64,000 nucleotides of DNA, taken from contig NZ_FLQR01000006.1 of the NCBI RefSeq assembly GCF_900078385.1, positions 248,001 through 312,000 on the forward strand, written 5' to 3'. Shown one piece after another: positions 23,719-34,281 of the stretch. Made by a program: the position numbers and the translations under genes. Source of the DNA: an uncultured Microbacterium sp. (GTDB lineage: Bacteria; Actinomycetota; Actinomycetes; Actinomycetales; Microbacteriaceae). The notes under the pieces were generated by a model. It saw only the letters and a list, made by a program, of their open reading frames with translations. It searched no databases and was not told the origin of the DNA. How positions within the stretch are numbered: the stretch's first letter is position 1; the number at the start of each line of letters is the position of its first letter.

Positions 23719-24126
23719 ATGCGCACGTCCCCGAACCGCCTCGTCGCCACGATCTTCGGCGCGGTCTATCTGCTCGTCGGCCTGCTCGGATTCGCCGTCA
23801 CCGGCGGCGTCGGGTTCATCGCCACCGAGGGAGGCCTGCTCCTCGGCATCTTCGCGGTCAACCCGCTGCACAACATCGCCCATCTGCTGATCGGTGCCGC
23901 CCTGCTCTTCGCCGGGCTGAAGTCGGTCCCGGTCGCGAAGGCCGTCAACACGACCATCGGCGCGGTCTACCTGCTCCTCGGCATCGTCGGCTTCTTCCTG
24001 GTGGGGACCGCGGCCAACATCCTCGCCCTGAACACCCCCGACCACTTCCTGCACCTCGCGAGCGCGCTGGTGCTGCTGGCGGCCGGTCTCGGCGCGGAGC
24101 GCGGAACGCGCACGGCGACGGTCTGA
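23719..24126 (+). CDS. DUF4383 membrane protein
   Basis: A 135-residue protein with four transmembrane segments in two similar halves (ATIFGAVYLLVGLLGF and TIGAVYLLLGIVGFFLV). Between them is the family block AVNPLHNIAHLLIGAALLFA. DUF4383 proteins are common in actinobacteria and of unknown function. GGAGG (23706-23710) precedes the ATG at 23719, which fixes the start over a longer frame from 23671. The stop overlaps the next gene's ATG (TGATG), so the two are coupled. Confidence 0.88.
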   Translation: MRTSPNRLVATIFGAVYLLVGLLGFAVTGGVGFIATEGGLLLGIFAVNPLHNIAHLLIGAALLFAGLKSVPVAKAVNTTIGAVYLLLGIVGFFLVGTAANILALNTPDHFLHLASALVLLAAGLGAERGTRTATV

Positions 24127-24626
24127 TGTCTCCGACTGCCCTGACGCGAACCTGGCCCGCCCTGGGCGGCTGGGGATCGGGTCTCGTGCAGCTCGCGCTC
24201 GGCGCGGGGATGGTCACGGGGACCGGTGCCGGCGCTCGCGCGCTCGGCGCGGTCCTCGTGGCCCTCGGCGCCGGCACCCTCGCGTGGGGTGTCGTCCGCC
24301 TGACGGGCGACCGCGGCACCCGCACGGGCGTCGCCGTCGGCCTCGCCGGCATCCTGGCACCCGGTGCGGCGCTGCTCGTGGACCCCGTCCACGCGAGCGT
24401 CCTCGCGGTGGCCGCGGCCGTGGTGCTGTCGCTCGTCGTGGGGATCGGCGCCGCGTTCGGCCTCCGCCGCGGGCCGGGTGCGTATGCGCCTGCCGGCATG
24501 ACCGGGATCCTCGTGGGATCGGTGCTCGTGGCAGCGCTCGTGACCCCCGCGCTCGCCGCCACGGAAGCCGGCCGCTTCGCGACCGATCACGGGGCGCACA
24601 GCGTCCCCGCCGAGCACACCCACTGA
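24126..24626 (+). CDS. Small Gly/Ala-rich membrane protein
   Basis: A 166-residue protein with five hydrophobic segments rich in Gly and Ala (for example LGAVLVALGAGTLAWGVVRL and VAAAVVLSLVVGIGAAFGL). The tail, ATDHGAHSVPAEHTH, contains four His and could bind metal on the outer face; that is speculative. No family is recognised. Translation is coupled to the DUF4383 gene through TGATG. Confidence 0.75.
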   Translation: MSPTALTRTWPALGGWGSGLVQLALGAGMVTGTGAGARALGAVLVALGAGTLAWGVVRLTGDRGTRTGVAVGLAGILAPGAALLVDPVHASVLAVAAAVVLSLVVGIGAAFGLRRGPGAYAPAGMTGILVGSVLVAALVTPALAATEAGRFATDHGAHSVPAEHTH

Positions 24627-24723
24627 CGGAGGGGTAGCACACGGCATCGGCGGCGGCAAGCCCCCTGCCGGGTATCGAACCCCCACGTAGCGTGGGGATC
24701 CACCTTCACGAAAGGAGAGCGAC

Positions 24724-24924
24724 ATGGGATTCCTGGATGACGCGAAAGAGGTCGCAGAGACCGCCGGCCGCAAGGCCGGAGACGCGTGGGAAGACACCGC
24801 CGATCGCATCGGCGACAAGGTCGACGAGATGAAGGCCGACGCGAACCTGAAGAAGGCCGAGGCCGAGAAGGATTCCGTCGAGCAGCGCAACGAGCTCAAG
24901 GAGAAGCTGCGCGGCGACGAGTGA
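24724..24924 (+). CDS. Small charged helical protein (CsbD/YtxH-like)
   Basis: A 66-residue hydrophilic protein, MGFLDDAKEVAETAGRKAGD, with alternating Lys and Glu/Asp throughout and no Cys; it is predicted to be one or two amphipathic helices. Such proteins are stress-induced in many Gram-positives. GGAGAG lies just before the ATG. Upstream, GGGTAT (24670-24675) would fit the -10 of an actinobacterial general-stress sigma factor, but no matching -35 was found. A 7-bp hairpin (CCCCACG/CGTGGGG, 24681-24697) lies in the leader. A terminator follows at 24941. Confidence 0.8.
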   Translation: MGFLDDAKEVAETAGRKAGDAWEDTADRIGDKVDEMKADANLKKAEAEKDSVEQRNELKEKLRGDE

Positions 24925-24940
24925 CACCACCGACCCGGAG

Positions 24941-24964
24941 GGCCTCGAGCTGAGACTCGGGGCC
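24941..24964 (+). terminator. Terminator after the small charged protein
   Basis: GGCCTCGAG (24941-24949) pairs with CTCGGGGCC (24956-24964) with one G-U pair and a 6-nt loop, followed by TTCT. Confidence 0.75.
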
Positions 24965-25076
24965 TTCTGAATGCCCCATCCGATCGGATGAGGGCTCCGA
25001 ACACCCGATGACGAGGTCTGCGTTTCGCTTCTGGGGGGAAGTGTTACACGGTTCGTCGGGCTCGCTTCGACGCGAG

Positions 25077-25133
25077 AATGGTCACGGGGATGGAGCGACC
25101 GGCGCGGCCCGCCGGCCTCTCCCCGTGACCATT
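25077..25133 (-). terminator. Large inverted repeat downstream of the aldose epimerase gene
   Basis: AATGGTCACGGGGA (25077-25090) and TCCCCGTGACCATT (25120-25133) form a perfect 14-bp stem. The loop itself can form CCGGC/GCCGG. It begins about 30 bp past the minus-strand epimerase stop and is longer than a usual terminator. Confidence 0.65.
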
Positions 25134-25163
25134 GGTCTCCCCCGCCGGTGGCGGGGACCGTGC

Positions 25164-26120
25164 TCAGAGCGCGGAGATCCGCCAGGACGCCGACGCCGTG
25201 GCACCCGGCGCGACGGCGACCAGACCCGCGTCGTAGTCGTACCGGGCGGCGTTGAACGCGTCCGGCGCGCACGTCATCGGCTCGACGGCCAGCCCGCCGC
25301 GGTGCCCCGGCTGCGCGGGTCCGCCGGGAAGATCGGCCGTGTGCACCTGCACCCACGGGCAGTCCGCACCCCAGGTCATCTGGACCCCACCGCCGGCGGG
25401 ATCGGTGACGCGCACCGTCGCCGTCCCCTGCTCGTCTCGCGACAGCCCGGTGTAGGCGTGGTCGATCTCCACGGCGCCCAGCACGCGGGCGGCGCGGAAG
25501 TCGAATCGCTCCGCATCGAACTCGTCCACGGGGTGCACGGCGACGGGGGCGAGCCGGTCCGGCGTGACCTCGAGCACCTCCGCGGCGGGCAGCTCGAGCG
25601 ACCAGGCGTCCAAACCGCTCGGTCCGGCCACGAGGTACGGGTGCGGGCCGGTGCCGAAGGGCGCCGTTCCGGTGCTCAGGTTGGTCGCCCGGACCGTCTG
25701 GGTGAGCCCGGCCTCGTCGATGCGGTAGGTGGTCTCGACGCGCAGGCGCCACGGGTATCCGGTCTGCGGAACGATCTCCGTCGCCAGCGTCACCTCGTCC
25801 TCGCTCTGCGACACGAGGCCGAAGTCGAGCCACGCGACGAGCCCGTGCAGCGCGTGCGCGCGCTCGGGCTCGGTGAGCGCCGTCTGATACGTCGTGCTGT
25901 CGAAGGTGTACCGGCCGTCCACGACCCGGTTCGGCCACGGCGCGAGGGTCGCGCCGCGGAAGCCGGGACGCACCTCGTCCGCGCCGTACGCCACGACGAG
26001 GTCGCGGCCGGCGTGGGTCAGGCGTCGCAGCGACGCGCCGATGCTCGCGACGGTCGCGGCGTACTCGCCGGACCGCAGCTCGTACGGCGTGCCGGAGACG
26101 GGGTCGGGCGCCGGACTCAC
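25164..26120 (-). CDS. galM: Aldose 1-epimerase (mutarotase) family protein
   Basis: A 318-residue beta-sandwich epimerase that interconverts alpha and beta anomers of sugars. Diagnostic parts are [10 protein letters not shown] near residue 65, the His in [13 protein letters not shown], the catalytic His in GTGPHPYL, and the catalytic Glu in [15 protein letters not shown]. It overlaps araA by 4 bp (ATGA) as the last gene of the araB-araA-epimerase operon, so it most likely acts on L-arabinose or another pentose entering the pathway. Confidence 0.9.
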   Translation of the reverse strand: MSPAPDPVSGTPYELRSGEYAATVASIGASLRRLTHAGRDLVVAYGADEVRPGFRGATLAPWPNRVVDGRYTFDSTTYQTALTEPERAHALHGLVAWLDFGLVSQSEDEVTLATEIVPQTGYPWRLRVETTYRIDEAGLTQTVRATNLSTGTAPFGTGPHPYLVAGPSGLDAWSLELPAAEVLEVTPDRLAPVAVHPVDEFDAERFDFRAARVLGAVEIDHAYTGLSRDEQGTATVRVTDPAGGGVQMTWGADCPWVQVHTADLPGGPAQPGHRGGLAVEPMTCAPDAFNAARYDYDAGLVAVAPGATASASWRISAL

Positions 26121-27619
26121 AGGCCCTGCGCCAGACGCCAGTAGGCCTGGTTCCAGCGCAGCTCCTTCTGGAAGCCGCGCACCGTCGTGTCCTCGTCGAT
26201 CACCAGGAGCTCCGTCCCGGCCATCTCCGCGAAGTCACGGAACACTTCGATCCCGACGGCCGTCGTCATCACCGTATGGTGCGCGGCGCCGGCGCTCAGC
26301 CAGCACGCCGCGGACGTCGCGAAGTCGGGCGCCGGCTTCCACACGGCCCGGCCCACCGGCAGCTGCGGGAGGTCGGGCGCTTCGACGTTCTCGACGACGT
26401 TCGCGACGAGCCGGAACCGGTCGCGCATGTCGCTCATCGCGACAACGAGGGCGGGCCCCGGGTCGGCGGTGAAGACGAGGCGCACCGGGTCGTCCTTGCC
26501 GCCGATGCCGAGCGGGTGGATCTCCAGTCGCGGCTTCGCGGTCGTCAGCGACGGCGCGACCTCGAGCATGTGGGCGCCCAGGATCTTCTCGTCGCCCGCG
26601 ACGAGGTCGTAGGTGTAGTCCTCCATGAGGCTGGCCCCGCCGGGGAGGCCCGCGCCCATGACGTTCGCGACGCGGACGAGGATCGCGGTCTTCCAGTCGC
26701 CCTCCGCGCCGAAGCCGTAGCCCTCGGCCATGAGCCGCTGGACCGCGAGTCCGGGCAGCTGCTTCAGCGCGCCGAGGTCTTCGAACGAGGTCGTGAACGC
26801 GCCGAAGCCGCCGGCCTCCAGGAACGAGCGCAGTCCGACCTCGATCGCGGCGCCGTCACGCAGCGACTGGTGCCGCTCCGCGCCCGGCAGGAGCTCGTCC
26901 GCGATCTCGTACGCCGCGAGGTACTCCTCGACGAGCGCGTCGACCTGCGCGTCGGTGGCCCGTGCCACGGCATCCGCCAGATCGTTGACGCCCCACGTGT
27001 TCACCTGCACGCCGAAGCGCAGCTCGGCCTCGGTCTTGTCGCCCTCGGTGACGGCGACGTAGCGCATGTTGTCGCCGAAGCGGGCGAGCTTGAGCGTGCG
27101 CGCGGCCTGACGGCCCGCCGCGGCACGCTGCCAGTCCTCGACCTGCTGCCGGACGACGGGGTTCGACACGTGGCCGACGACCGTCTTGCGGGGGATGCCC
27201 AGGCGGGTCTGGATGTAGCCGAACTCGCGGTCGCCGTGCGCGGCCTGGTTGAGGTTCATGAAATCGAAGTCGATGTCGGCCCACGGCAGTTCGACGTTCG
27301 CCTGCGTGTGCAGGTGCAGGAGCGGCTTCTGCAGCGCGTCGAGACCGGCGATCCACATCTTGGCGGGGCTGAAGGTGTGCATCCACGCCATGACGCCGAT
27401 GACGCTGTCGTCGGCATTCGCCTCGAGCGCGAGGCGGCGGATGGAGTCCGCATCCTTCAGGACCGGCTTCCACTCGACGCGGACGGGGAGGCCGTCGAGT
27501 CCGGCGACGACCTGCTGGGACTGCTCGGCGACCTGGCGCAGCGTCTCGTCGCCGTAGAGGTTCTGGCTGCCGGTGACGAACCAGACGGTGTAGCCGTCGA
27601 GGGAGGAGGAGAGGGGCAT
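26117..27619 (-). CDS. araA: L-arabinose isomerase
   Basis: A 500-residue enzyme converting L-arabinose to L-ribulose with a divalent metal (Mn). Length equals the E. coli enzyme. The four metal/catalytic residues are seen in context: Glu in [13 protein letters not shown], Glu in [10 protein letters not shown], His in [12 protein letters not shown] and His in GAAHHTVMT. The N-terminus, [19 protein letters not shown], is also diagnostic. AAGGA lies 7 nt before the ATG. It lies 26 nt downstream of araB and overlaps the epimerase gene, so all three are co-transcribed. Confidence 0.97.
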   Translation of the reverse strand: MPLSSSLDGYTVWFVTGSQNLYGDETLRQVAEQSQQVVAGLDGLPVRVEWKPVLKDADSIRRLALEANADDSVIGVMAWMHTFSPAKMWIAGLDALQKPLLHLHTQANVELPWADIDFDFMNLNQAAHGDREFGYIQTRLGIPRKTVVGHVSNPVVRQQVEDWQRAAAGRQAARTLKLARFGDNMRYVAVTEGDKTEAELRFGVQVNTWGVNDLADAVARATDAQVDALVEEYLAAYEIADELLPGAERHQSLRDGAAIEVGLRSFLEAGGFGAFTTSFEDLGALKQLPGLAVQRLMAEGYGFGAEGDWKTAILVRVANVMGAGLPGGASLMEDYTYDLVAGDEKILGAHMLEVAPSLTTAKPRLEIHPLGIGGKDDPVRLVFTADPGPALVVAMSDMRDRFRLVANVVENVEAPDLPQLPVGRAVWKPAPDFATSAACWLSAGAAHHTVMTTAVGIEVFRDFAEMAGTELLVIDEDTTVRGFQKELRWNQAYWRLAQGL

Positions 27620-27645
27620 CGGTGTTCCTTCGATATGGGGTGGAG

Positions 27646-29238
27646 TCAGAGGGATGCCACGGCGGCCGCCTCGACGGCGAGCCCGGCGCGGTAGCGGTCG
27701 AGGTAGGCGGTGAAGCCGGCGACGTCGGCAGGGTCAGGATCGGCGACCGTGATCGGCGCGCCCGCGAACACCCGGCCGTCGAGGTAGGCGCCGAGGTCGC
27801 CGCCGCCGACGCGGCGGAAGGCGGCGAGGACCGCGATCCCCCACGCTCCGCCCTCGGATGCCGTCTCGCCGACGGCGACCGGGGCGTCGAGCGCTCCGGC
27901 GAGGAAGCGCTGCGCGACGCCGGCGGTACGGAAGAGTCCGCCGTGCGCGGTCATCCGGTCGAGGGCGACCGACTCATCGGCGAGCACCCGCATGCCGAGT
28001 GCGAGCGTGCCGAACACGCCGTAGAGCTGCGCGCGCATGACGTTCGCGAGGGTCAGTCGACTGTCCGGAGTCCGGACGAAGAGCGGCCGCCCCTCGGCGA
28101 GCCCCGCGATCGGCTCGCCGGCGAGGTGGTTGTAGGCGAGGAGCCCGCCCGCATCCGCGTCGCCGTCGAGCGCCTCGCGGAAGAGCACGTCGAAGACGGC
28201 GTCGGAGGAGACCTGCGACCCGGACGCCTCTGCGAAGCGGCCGAAGAGTGCGGCCCAGGCCGCGAGCTCGCTCGCCCCGTTGTTGCAGTGGACCATCGCG
28301 ACGGGGTCGCCGGCCGGCGTCGTGACGACATCCAGCTCGTGGTGCACCTCGTCGAGCGGCCGCTCGAGCACGACCATCGCGAAGATGCTCGTCCCGGCGC
28401 TCACGTTCCCGGTGCGCGGGGCGACGGCGTTGGTCGCGACCATGCCGGTGCCCGCATCGCCCTCCGGCGGGCAGAACGGGATCCCCGGGCGCAGGGCGCC
28501 GCTCGGATCGAGCAGGGCCGCGCCTTCGGGGGTGAGCACGCCGGCGTCGGCCCCCGCGACGAGCACCGCGGGCAGCAGGTCGCGGAGCGGCCCGGTGGAG
28601 CCGGCGGCGAGCTCGTCGTAGCGGCGCACGAGCTCGGCGTCGTAGTCGCGCGTCGCGGGGTCGATCGGGAACATCCCCGAGGCGTCTCCGACGCCGAGGA
28701 CCGCGCGGCCCGTCAATCGGCTGTGCACGTACCCGGCGAGGGTCGTGCAGGACGCGATGTCGGCGACGTGCGGCTCGGCGTCGAGCACCGCCTGACGGAG
28801 GTGCGCGATCGACCAGCGCAGCGGGATGTTCACGCCGAAGAGGTCGCTGAGCTCGGTTGCGGCGGCGCCCGTGTGGGTGTTGCGCCACGTGCGGAACGGG
28901 ACGAGCAGCTCGCCCGCCCCGTCGAACGCGAGGTAGCCGTGCATCATCGCGGAGACGCCGATCGCGCCGACCGTCGCCAGGCGCGTGTCGTGGCGACGCT
29001 CGACGTCGGAGACGAGGTCGGCGTACGCGGTGCGCAGGCCCGACCAGACGGCATCCAGCGAGTACGTCCACAGCCGGTCGGCGAATTCGTTCTCCCACTC
29101 GTGCACGCCGACCGCGAGGACGGTCGTCGGGTCGTCGGCGTCGACGAGGCACGCCTTGATCCGGGTGGAGCCAAGTTCGATGCCGAGCGCCGTGCGCCCC
29201 GCGACGATCGCGTCGTGTGCGGCCGATGCAGCGGTCAC
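27646..29238 (-). CDS. araB: Ribulokinase (FGGY family)
   Basis: A 530-residue sugar kinase that phosphorylates L-ribulose to L-ribulose-5-phosphate. The N-terminal ATPase motif is [20 protein letters not shown], substrate-pocket residues lie in [16 protein letters not shown] sequence, and the C-terminal FGGY half carries [13 protein letters not shown] and [13 protein letters not shown]. Starts at GTG 29238 with GGAGG 4 nt upstream. The promoter region has a 14-bp LacI-type palindrome. No araD-like epimerase gene is present in the window; the next step must be encoded elsewhere. Confidence 0.93.
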   Translation of the reverse strand: MTAASAAHDAIVAGRTALGIELGSTRIKACLVDADDPTTVLAVGVHEWENEFADRLWTYSLDAVWSGLRTAYADLVSDVERRHDTRLATVGAIGVSAMMHGYLAFDGAGELLVPFRTWRNTHTGAAATELSDLFGVNIPLRWSIAHLRQAVLDAEPHVADIASCTTLAGYVHSRLTGRAVLGVGDASGMFPIDPATRDYDAELVRRYDELAAGSTGPLRDLLPAVLVAGADAGVLTPEGAALLDPSGALRPGIPFCPPEGDAGTGMVATNAVAPRTGNVSAGTSIFAMVVLERPLDEVHHELDVVTTPAGDPVAMVHCNNGASELAAWAALFGRFAEASGSQVSSDAVFDVLFREALDGDADAGGLLAYNHLAGEPIAGLAEGRPLFVRTPDSRLTLANVMRAQLYGVFGTLALGMRVLADESVALDRMTAHGGLFRTAGVAQRFLAGALDAPVAVGETASEGGAWGIAVLAAFRRVGGGDLGAYLDGRVFAGAPITVADPDPADVAGFTAYLDRYRAGLAVEAAAVASL

Positions 29239-29275
29239 GGTGCCTCCGTTGGTTCGTGACGGGTGATGTGCGCAA

Positions 29276-29289
29276 TGTTACCGGTAACA
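29276..29289. promoter_or_regulatory. LacI-family operator upstream of araB
   Basis: TGTTACCGGTAACA is a perfect 14-bp palindrome with the central CG typical of LacI-family sites. It lies 38 bp before the araB start codon and 31 bp past the 3' end of the adjacent LacI-type gene. Confidence 0.85.
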
Positions 29290-29320
29290 CGACCTGCGCG
29301 CCAGAGGCGGGCACGACGGG

Positions 29321-30310
29321 TCAGCGCGGGGCGGTGGACTCCCGGACGACGAGCCGCGGAGCGGCGGCGGGGATGTTGCCCGACGGCGCCACGAGCTCGC
29401 CGATGCAGCGTCGAGCCTCCCCCGCGATGTCGAGGCGCACGGTCGTGAGGGCGGGCCGGTAGAAGCCGGCATCCGGATTGTCGTCGAAGCCGGTGATCGA
29501 GACATCCGCCGGAACGCGCACTCCGAGGTCGAACAGGCCGGCGGTCAGGCCGAGGGCCATCTGGTCGTTGGCGACCGCGATCGCCGTCGGGCCGCCCGGA
29601 CTGCGCACGGCGGCGGCGACCTCGGCGGCGAGTGCGGCGCCGCTCGCCGCCGACCAGTCGCCCTCCCACCGCCCGGCGCCGGTCAGTCCGTGGCGGGCGA
29701 GGGCGTCGTCCATGCCGCGGTCGCGCAGCCCCGCCTCGTGCCATGCGGCGGGGCCGGCGACCCGGGCGATCCGGCGGTGGCCGAGCTGCGCGAGATGATC
29801 GACCGCGAGCGCCGCACCGTCGATCTGGGGCTGCTCGCCCGCTCCGCCCTGCAGGACGACGAGAGGAACGCCCTGCACGCTCTCGCCGAGCGTCTGCAGC
29901 GTCGCGGTGTGCGGCGCGACGACGACGATGCCGTCGACGCCCTGTGCGAGGAGGTGGTCCACGGCCGCGCCGACGGCGGCGGGGTCGGCGCCGTCGGCAT
30001 ACGCGGTGGAGATCCATCGACCGGCGACGCGCGCCGCCGCCTCGAGCGCCGCGATGCCCGCCGCCGGGCCGAACAGCTCGGAGTCGGAGGCGAGCACGCC
30101 GATCGTGCGGGTCGTCGAGGTGCCGAGGGCGCGGGCCGCATTGTTCATGCGGTAGCCGAGCTCGGCCATCGCCTGCTCGACGCGCTCACGGGTCTCGGGG
30201 CGGATGTGCGGGTGCTCGTTCAGCACGCGCGAGACGGTCTGCGTCGAGACCCCGGCGCGCGCCGCGACCTCGCGCATGCCCACGCGCTCGGCTCCCGCCC
30301 GCTGTCCCAT
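29321..30310 (-). CDS. LacI-family regulator of the arabinose locus
   Basis: A 329-residue LacI-type repressor. The N-terminal HTH plus hinge reads MREVAARAGVSTQTVSRVLN, and the sugar-binding domain starts at TIGVLASDSELFGPA. VPADVSITGFDDNPDAGFYR is the C-terminal family signature. The start at 30310 keeps a normal 10-residue lead before the HTH; in-frame GTG/ATG codons slightly downstream are possible. It is upstream of araB on the same strand, and LacI-type palindromes occur both before araB (29276) and before the transporter genes (30414, 30495). Arabinose or a derivative is the likely inducer. Confidence 0.93.
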   Translation of the reverse strand: MGQRAGAERVGMREVAARAGVSTQTVSRVLNEHPHIRPETRERVEQAMAELGYRMNNAARALGTSTTRTIGVLASDSELFGPAAGIAALEAAARVAGRWISTAYADGADPAAVGAAVDHLLAQGVDGIVVVAPHTATLQTLGESVQGVPLVVLQGGAGEQPQIDGAALAVDHLAQLGHRRIARVAGPAAWHEAGLRDRGMDDALARHGLTGAGRWEGDWSAASGAALAAEVAAAVRSPGGPTAIAVANDQMALGLTAGLFDLGVRVPADVSITGFDDNPDAGFYRPALTTVRLDIAGEARRCIGELVAPSGNIPAAAPRLVVRESTAPR

Positions 30311-30413
30311 GAGGCCGAGGTTACCGGCCGCACCGGGCGGCGGCGTCCGTGGGCGGGGCATGCGACACGGCGACCGCCGCGCGGTGCGACGCCCGCCACC
30401 GAGAAACGCGCAC

Positions 30414-30429
30414 GAATGTTATCGCTCAC
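30414..30429. promoter_or_regulatory. lac-operator-like site 1 before the sugar ABC operon
   Basis: GAATGTTATCGCTCAC; its complement, GTGAGCGATAACATTC, closely resembles the E. coli lac operator half-site order. An identical 16-bp copy lies 81 bp downstream. It sits between the divergent LacI gene and the transporter operon. Confidence 0.75.
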
Positions 30430-30494
30430 GACGCGAACCGGCTTGGTCTTCGGATGCCGCCCGTGTGGCCGCCCGCATCACCGCGTCGTTACGA

Positions 30495-30510
30495 GAATGT
30501 TATCGCTCAC
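30495..30510. promoter_or_regulatory. lac-operator-like site 2 before the sugar ABC operon
   Basis: Identical 16-bp copy of the site at 30414, reading TGTGAGCGATAACA on the minus strand. Two equal sites 81 bp apart allow repression by looping. Confidence 0.78.
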
Positions 30511-30627
30511 ATCTTGCGCGGCCTGGAATTGTGAAGGCTAACATTCGGGGTACCGGACGCACCCGCCGTCCATGATCACTACGACGCCGACGTCGTGACG
30601 TCGGTCCCGAACGAGGAGGTTCTGGGA

Positions 30628-31608
30628 ATGAACAAGCGCATTCTCGCCGGATTCGCCCTGCTGGGCGCACTGGCACTCACCGCGACCGGCTGCGCCGGCA
30701 CTGCGGAACCGGGCGCGGACGGCGACGGAGACGGCCCCATCAAGGTGGGCTTCGCGCAGACCGGATCGGAGTCGGGCTGGCGCTCGGCGAACACCGAGTC
30801 CATGAAGACCGCCTTCTCGGCAGAGAACGGCTTCGACCTGGTCTTCAACGCCGCCGACAACGATCCGGCCGCGCAGATCGCCGCGGTCCGCGACTTCATC
30901 AACCAGGGCGTCGACGCGATCGTCATCGCACCGATCGTCACCGACGGCTGGGACGACGTGCTGCAGGAGGCGAAGGACGCCGGCATCCCCGTCGTCCTCG
31001 AGGACCGCACCGTGAGCGCGTCCGACGATCTGTTCGCCAGCTGGGTGGGCCTGGACTTCAAGAAGGAGGGCGTGACGGCCGGCGAGTGGGCGGCCGAGCA
31101 GTACGGCGACACCGCCACGAAGATGGTCGTCCTGGAGGGCACCACCGGATCGGCTCCCGCCAATGACCGCGCCGAAGGATTCGACGAGGCCATCGCAGGC
31201 ACGCAGATCGAGAAGATCGACTCGCAGACCGGCGAGTTCACGCGCGACGGCGGCAAGAAGGTCATGGAGGGCTTCCTCGGCAAGTACGGGGTCGACGGCA
31301 TCGACCTCGTCTACGCGCACAACGACGACATGGCGCTCGGCGCCATCGAGGCGATCGAGGCGGCGGGCGCGAAGCCCGGCGAGGACATCAAGATCATCTC
31401 GATCGACGCGGTCAAGGACGGGATGCTGGCGCTCATCGACGGGAAGATCAACTACATCGTCGAGTGCAACCCGCTGCTGGGCGAGCTGGCTGCCGGCATC
31501 GTCAAGGACGTGCTGGATGACAAGACGGTCGAGAAGACCTACTTCGTGACCGACCAGTCGTTCACGCCGGAACAGGCCGCCGAGGTCATCGACTCCCGGC
31601 TCTACTGA
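30628..31608 (+). CDS. Sugar ABC transporter substrate-binding lipoprotein (YtfQ/RbsB-like)
   Basis: A 326-residue periplasmic-binding-type protein anchored as a lipoprotein (signal peptide with TATGC). Its body, IKVGFAQTGSESGWRSANTE and VDAIVIAPIVTDGWDDVLQE, is characteristic of the galactofuranose/arabinofuranose-binding YtfQ group. AHNDDMALGAIEAIEAAG is the usual C-terminal ligand-pocket segment. The ATG at 30628 has a GAGGAGG site. Gene order binding protein, double ATPase, two permeases equals E. coli ytfQRT-yjfF. With araBA next door, a furanose form of arabinose is a likely ligand. Confidence 0.92.
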   Translation: MNKRILAGFALLGALALTATGCAGTAEPGADGDGDGPIKVGFAQTGSESGWRSANTESMKTAFSAENGFDLVFNAADNDPAAQIAAVRDFINQGVDAIVIAPIVTDGWDDVLQEAKDAGIPVVLEDRTVSASDDLFASWVGLDFKKEGVTAGEWAAEQYGDTATKMVVLEGTTGSAPANDRAEGFDEAIAGTQIEKIDSQTGEFTRDGGKKVMEGFLGKYGVDGIDLVYAHNDDMALGAIEAIEAAGAKPGEDIKIISIDAVKDGMLALIDGKINYIVECNPLLGELAAGIVKDVLDDKTVEKTYFVTDQSFTPEQAAEVIDSRLY

Positions 31609-31643
31609 GCACCGCCCTCGAACGACCGACGACGCGGACGCAC

Positions 31644-31672
31644 CCCGCCGGAGGATCGACTCCCCCGGCGGG
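31644..31672 (+). terminator. Intercistronic hairpin after the binding-protein gene
   Basis: CCCGCCGG (31644-31651) pairs with CCGGCGGG (31665-31672) between the binding-protein and ATPase genes. Such hairpins usually allow high binding-protein and lower ABC-component expression. Confidence 0.55.
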
Positions 31673-31705
31673 TGTGCCGACGCACGACACGAAGGATTCC
31701 GCCCC

Positions 31706-33237
<1,532 letters not shown>

Positions 33238-33241
<4 letters not shown>

Positions 33242-34281
33242 AGAAGCTCCTGCGGTACCGACTCTTCTGGCCGCTCGTCGCGCTGCTCGCGCTGGTCGTG
33301 GTCAACACGATCGCCTCGCCGCAGTTCATCGCCATCACGGTGCGCGACGGCCAGCTCTACGGCACACCGATCGACATCCTGCGCACGAGCGCGCCGCTCC
33401 TGCTCGTCGCGCTGGGCATGACGGTCGTGATCGCGACGCGGGGCATCGATCTCTCGGTCGGCGCCGTCATGGCCGTCTCCGGCGCGGTCGCCCTCACGAT
33501 CATCGACGCCTCGCCCGACCCCGGCGACCCGGCGACGGTGGCCGTCGCGGTGGCCGCCGCGCTCGGGGTCTCGCTCGCCCTCGGCGCCTGGAACGGACTG
33601 CTCGTGTCGGTCGTCGGCATCCAGCCCATCATCGCGACGCTCGTGCTCATGCTCGCCGGCCGCGGCGTCGCGCTGCTGTTCACGGAGGGCTTCATCACGA
33701 CGGTCAACAGCGCGCCCTATTCGTTCCTCGCGACCGGTTACCTCTTCTGCCTCCCGGTCGCCTTCCTCCTCGCGCTCGTCGCCGTCTTCGCCGTCTCGCT
33801 CGTCGAACGCCGCACCGCGCTGGGCCTGCTCACGGAGGCGGTCGGGATCAATCCCGAGGCCAGCCGCCTGGCCGGCGTCCGGGCACGGGGCATCATCTTC
33901 GGCGCCTACGCGCTGAGCGCCTTCCTCGCGGGAATCGCGGGCATCATCTACAGCGCGAACATCCGGGCGGCCGATGCGAACGCGGCCGGTCTCTTCATCG
34001 AGCTGTACGCCATCCTGGCGGTGGTGCTCGGCGGCACGTCGCTCATGGGCGGGAAGTTCTCGATCGCCGGCACCGTCGTCGGCGTCCTCATCATCCAGAC
34101 CCTCGACAAGACCATCCTCTTCCTGGGCGTCCCGCCGGCGCAGAGCCCCGTGTTCTTCGCGATCGTGGTCGCGGTGGTCGTCGTCATCCAATCGCCGCGA
34201 CTGCATCACGCCGTGCGGCAGCTCGTCTCCGCGCGCTCGCGGCGTGCGGCGGACCCGACCACGGCGGAGGTGGCGTCATGA
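33238..34281 (+). CDS. Sugar ABC transporter permease 1 (YtfT-like)
   Basis: A 347-residue inner-membrane subunit of the ribose-type (BPD_transp_2) family with about ten hydrophobic segments. Landmarks are VVIATRGIDLSVGAVMAVSG, the family's periplasmic-entry motif, and NPEASRLAGVRARGIIF, the cytoplasmic coupling region that docks on the ATPase. VLGGTSLMGGKFSIAGTVVG is the C-terminal conserved block. It starts at GTG 33238 within the end of the ATPase gene and overlaps the next permease by 4 bp. Confidence 0.92.

Noticed and set aside
27622..29259. 545-codon plus-strand frame opposite araB
   Set aside because: Shadow frame; araB on the minus strand is certain.
31644..31672. Full terminator separating the sugar-binding protein from the rest of the operon
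   Set aside because: The stem is only 8 bp without a T tract and the downstream genes have no own promoter that I can see; treated as an attenuating hairpin within one operon.
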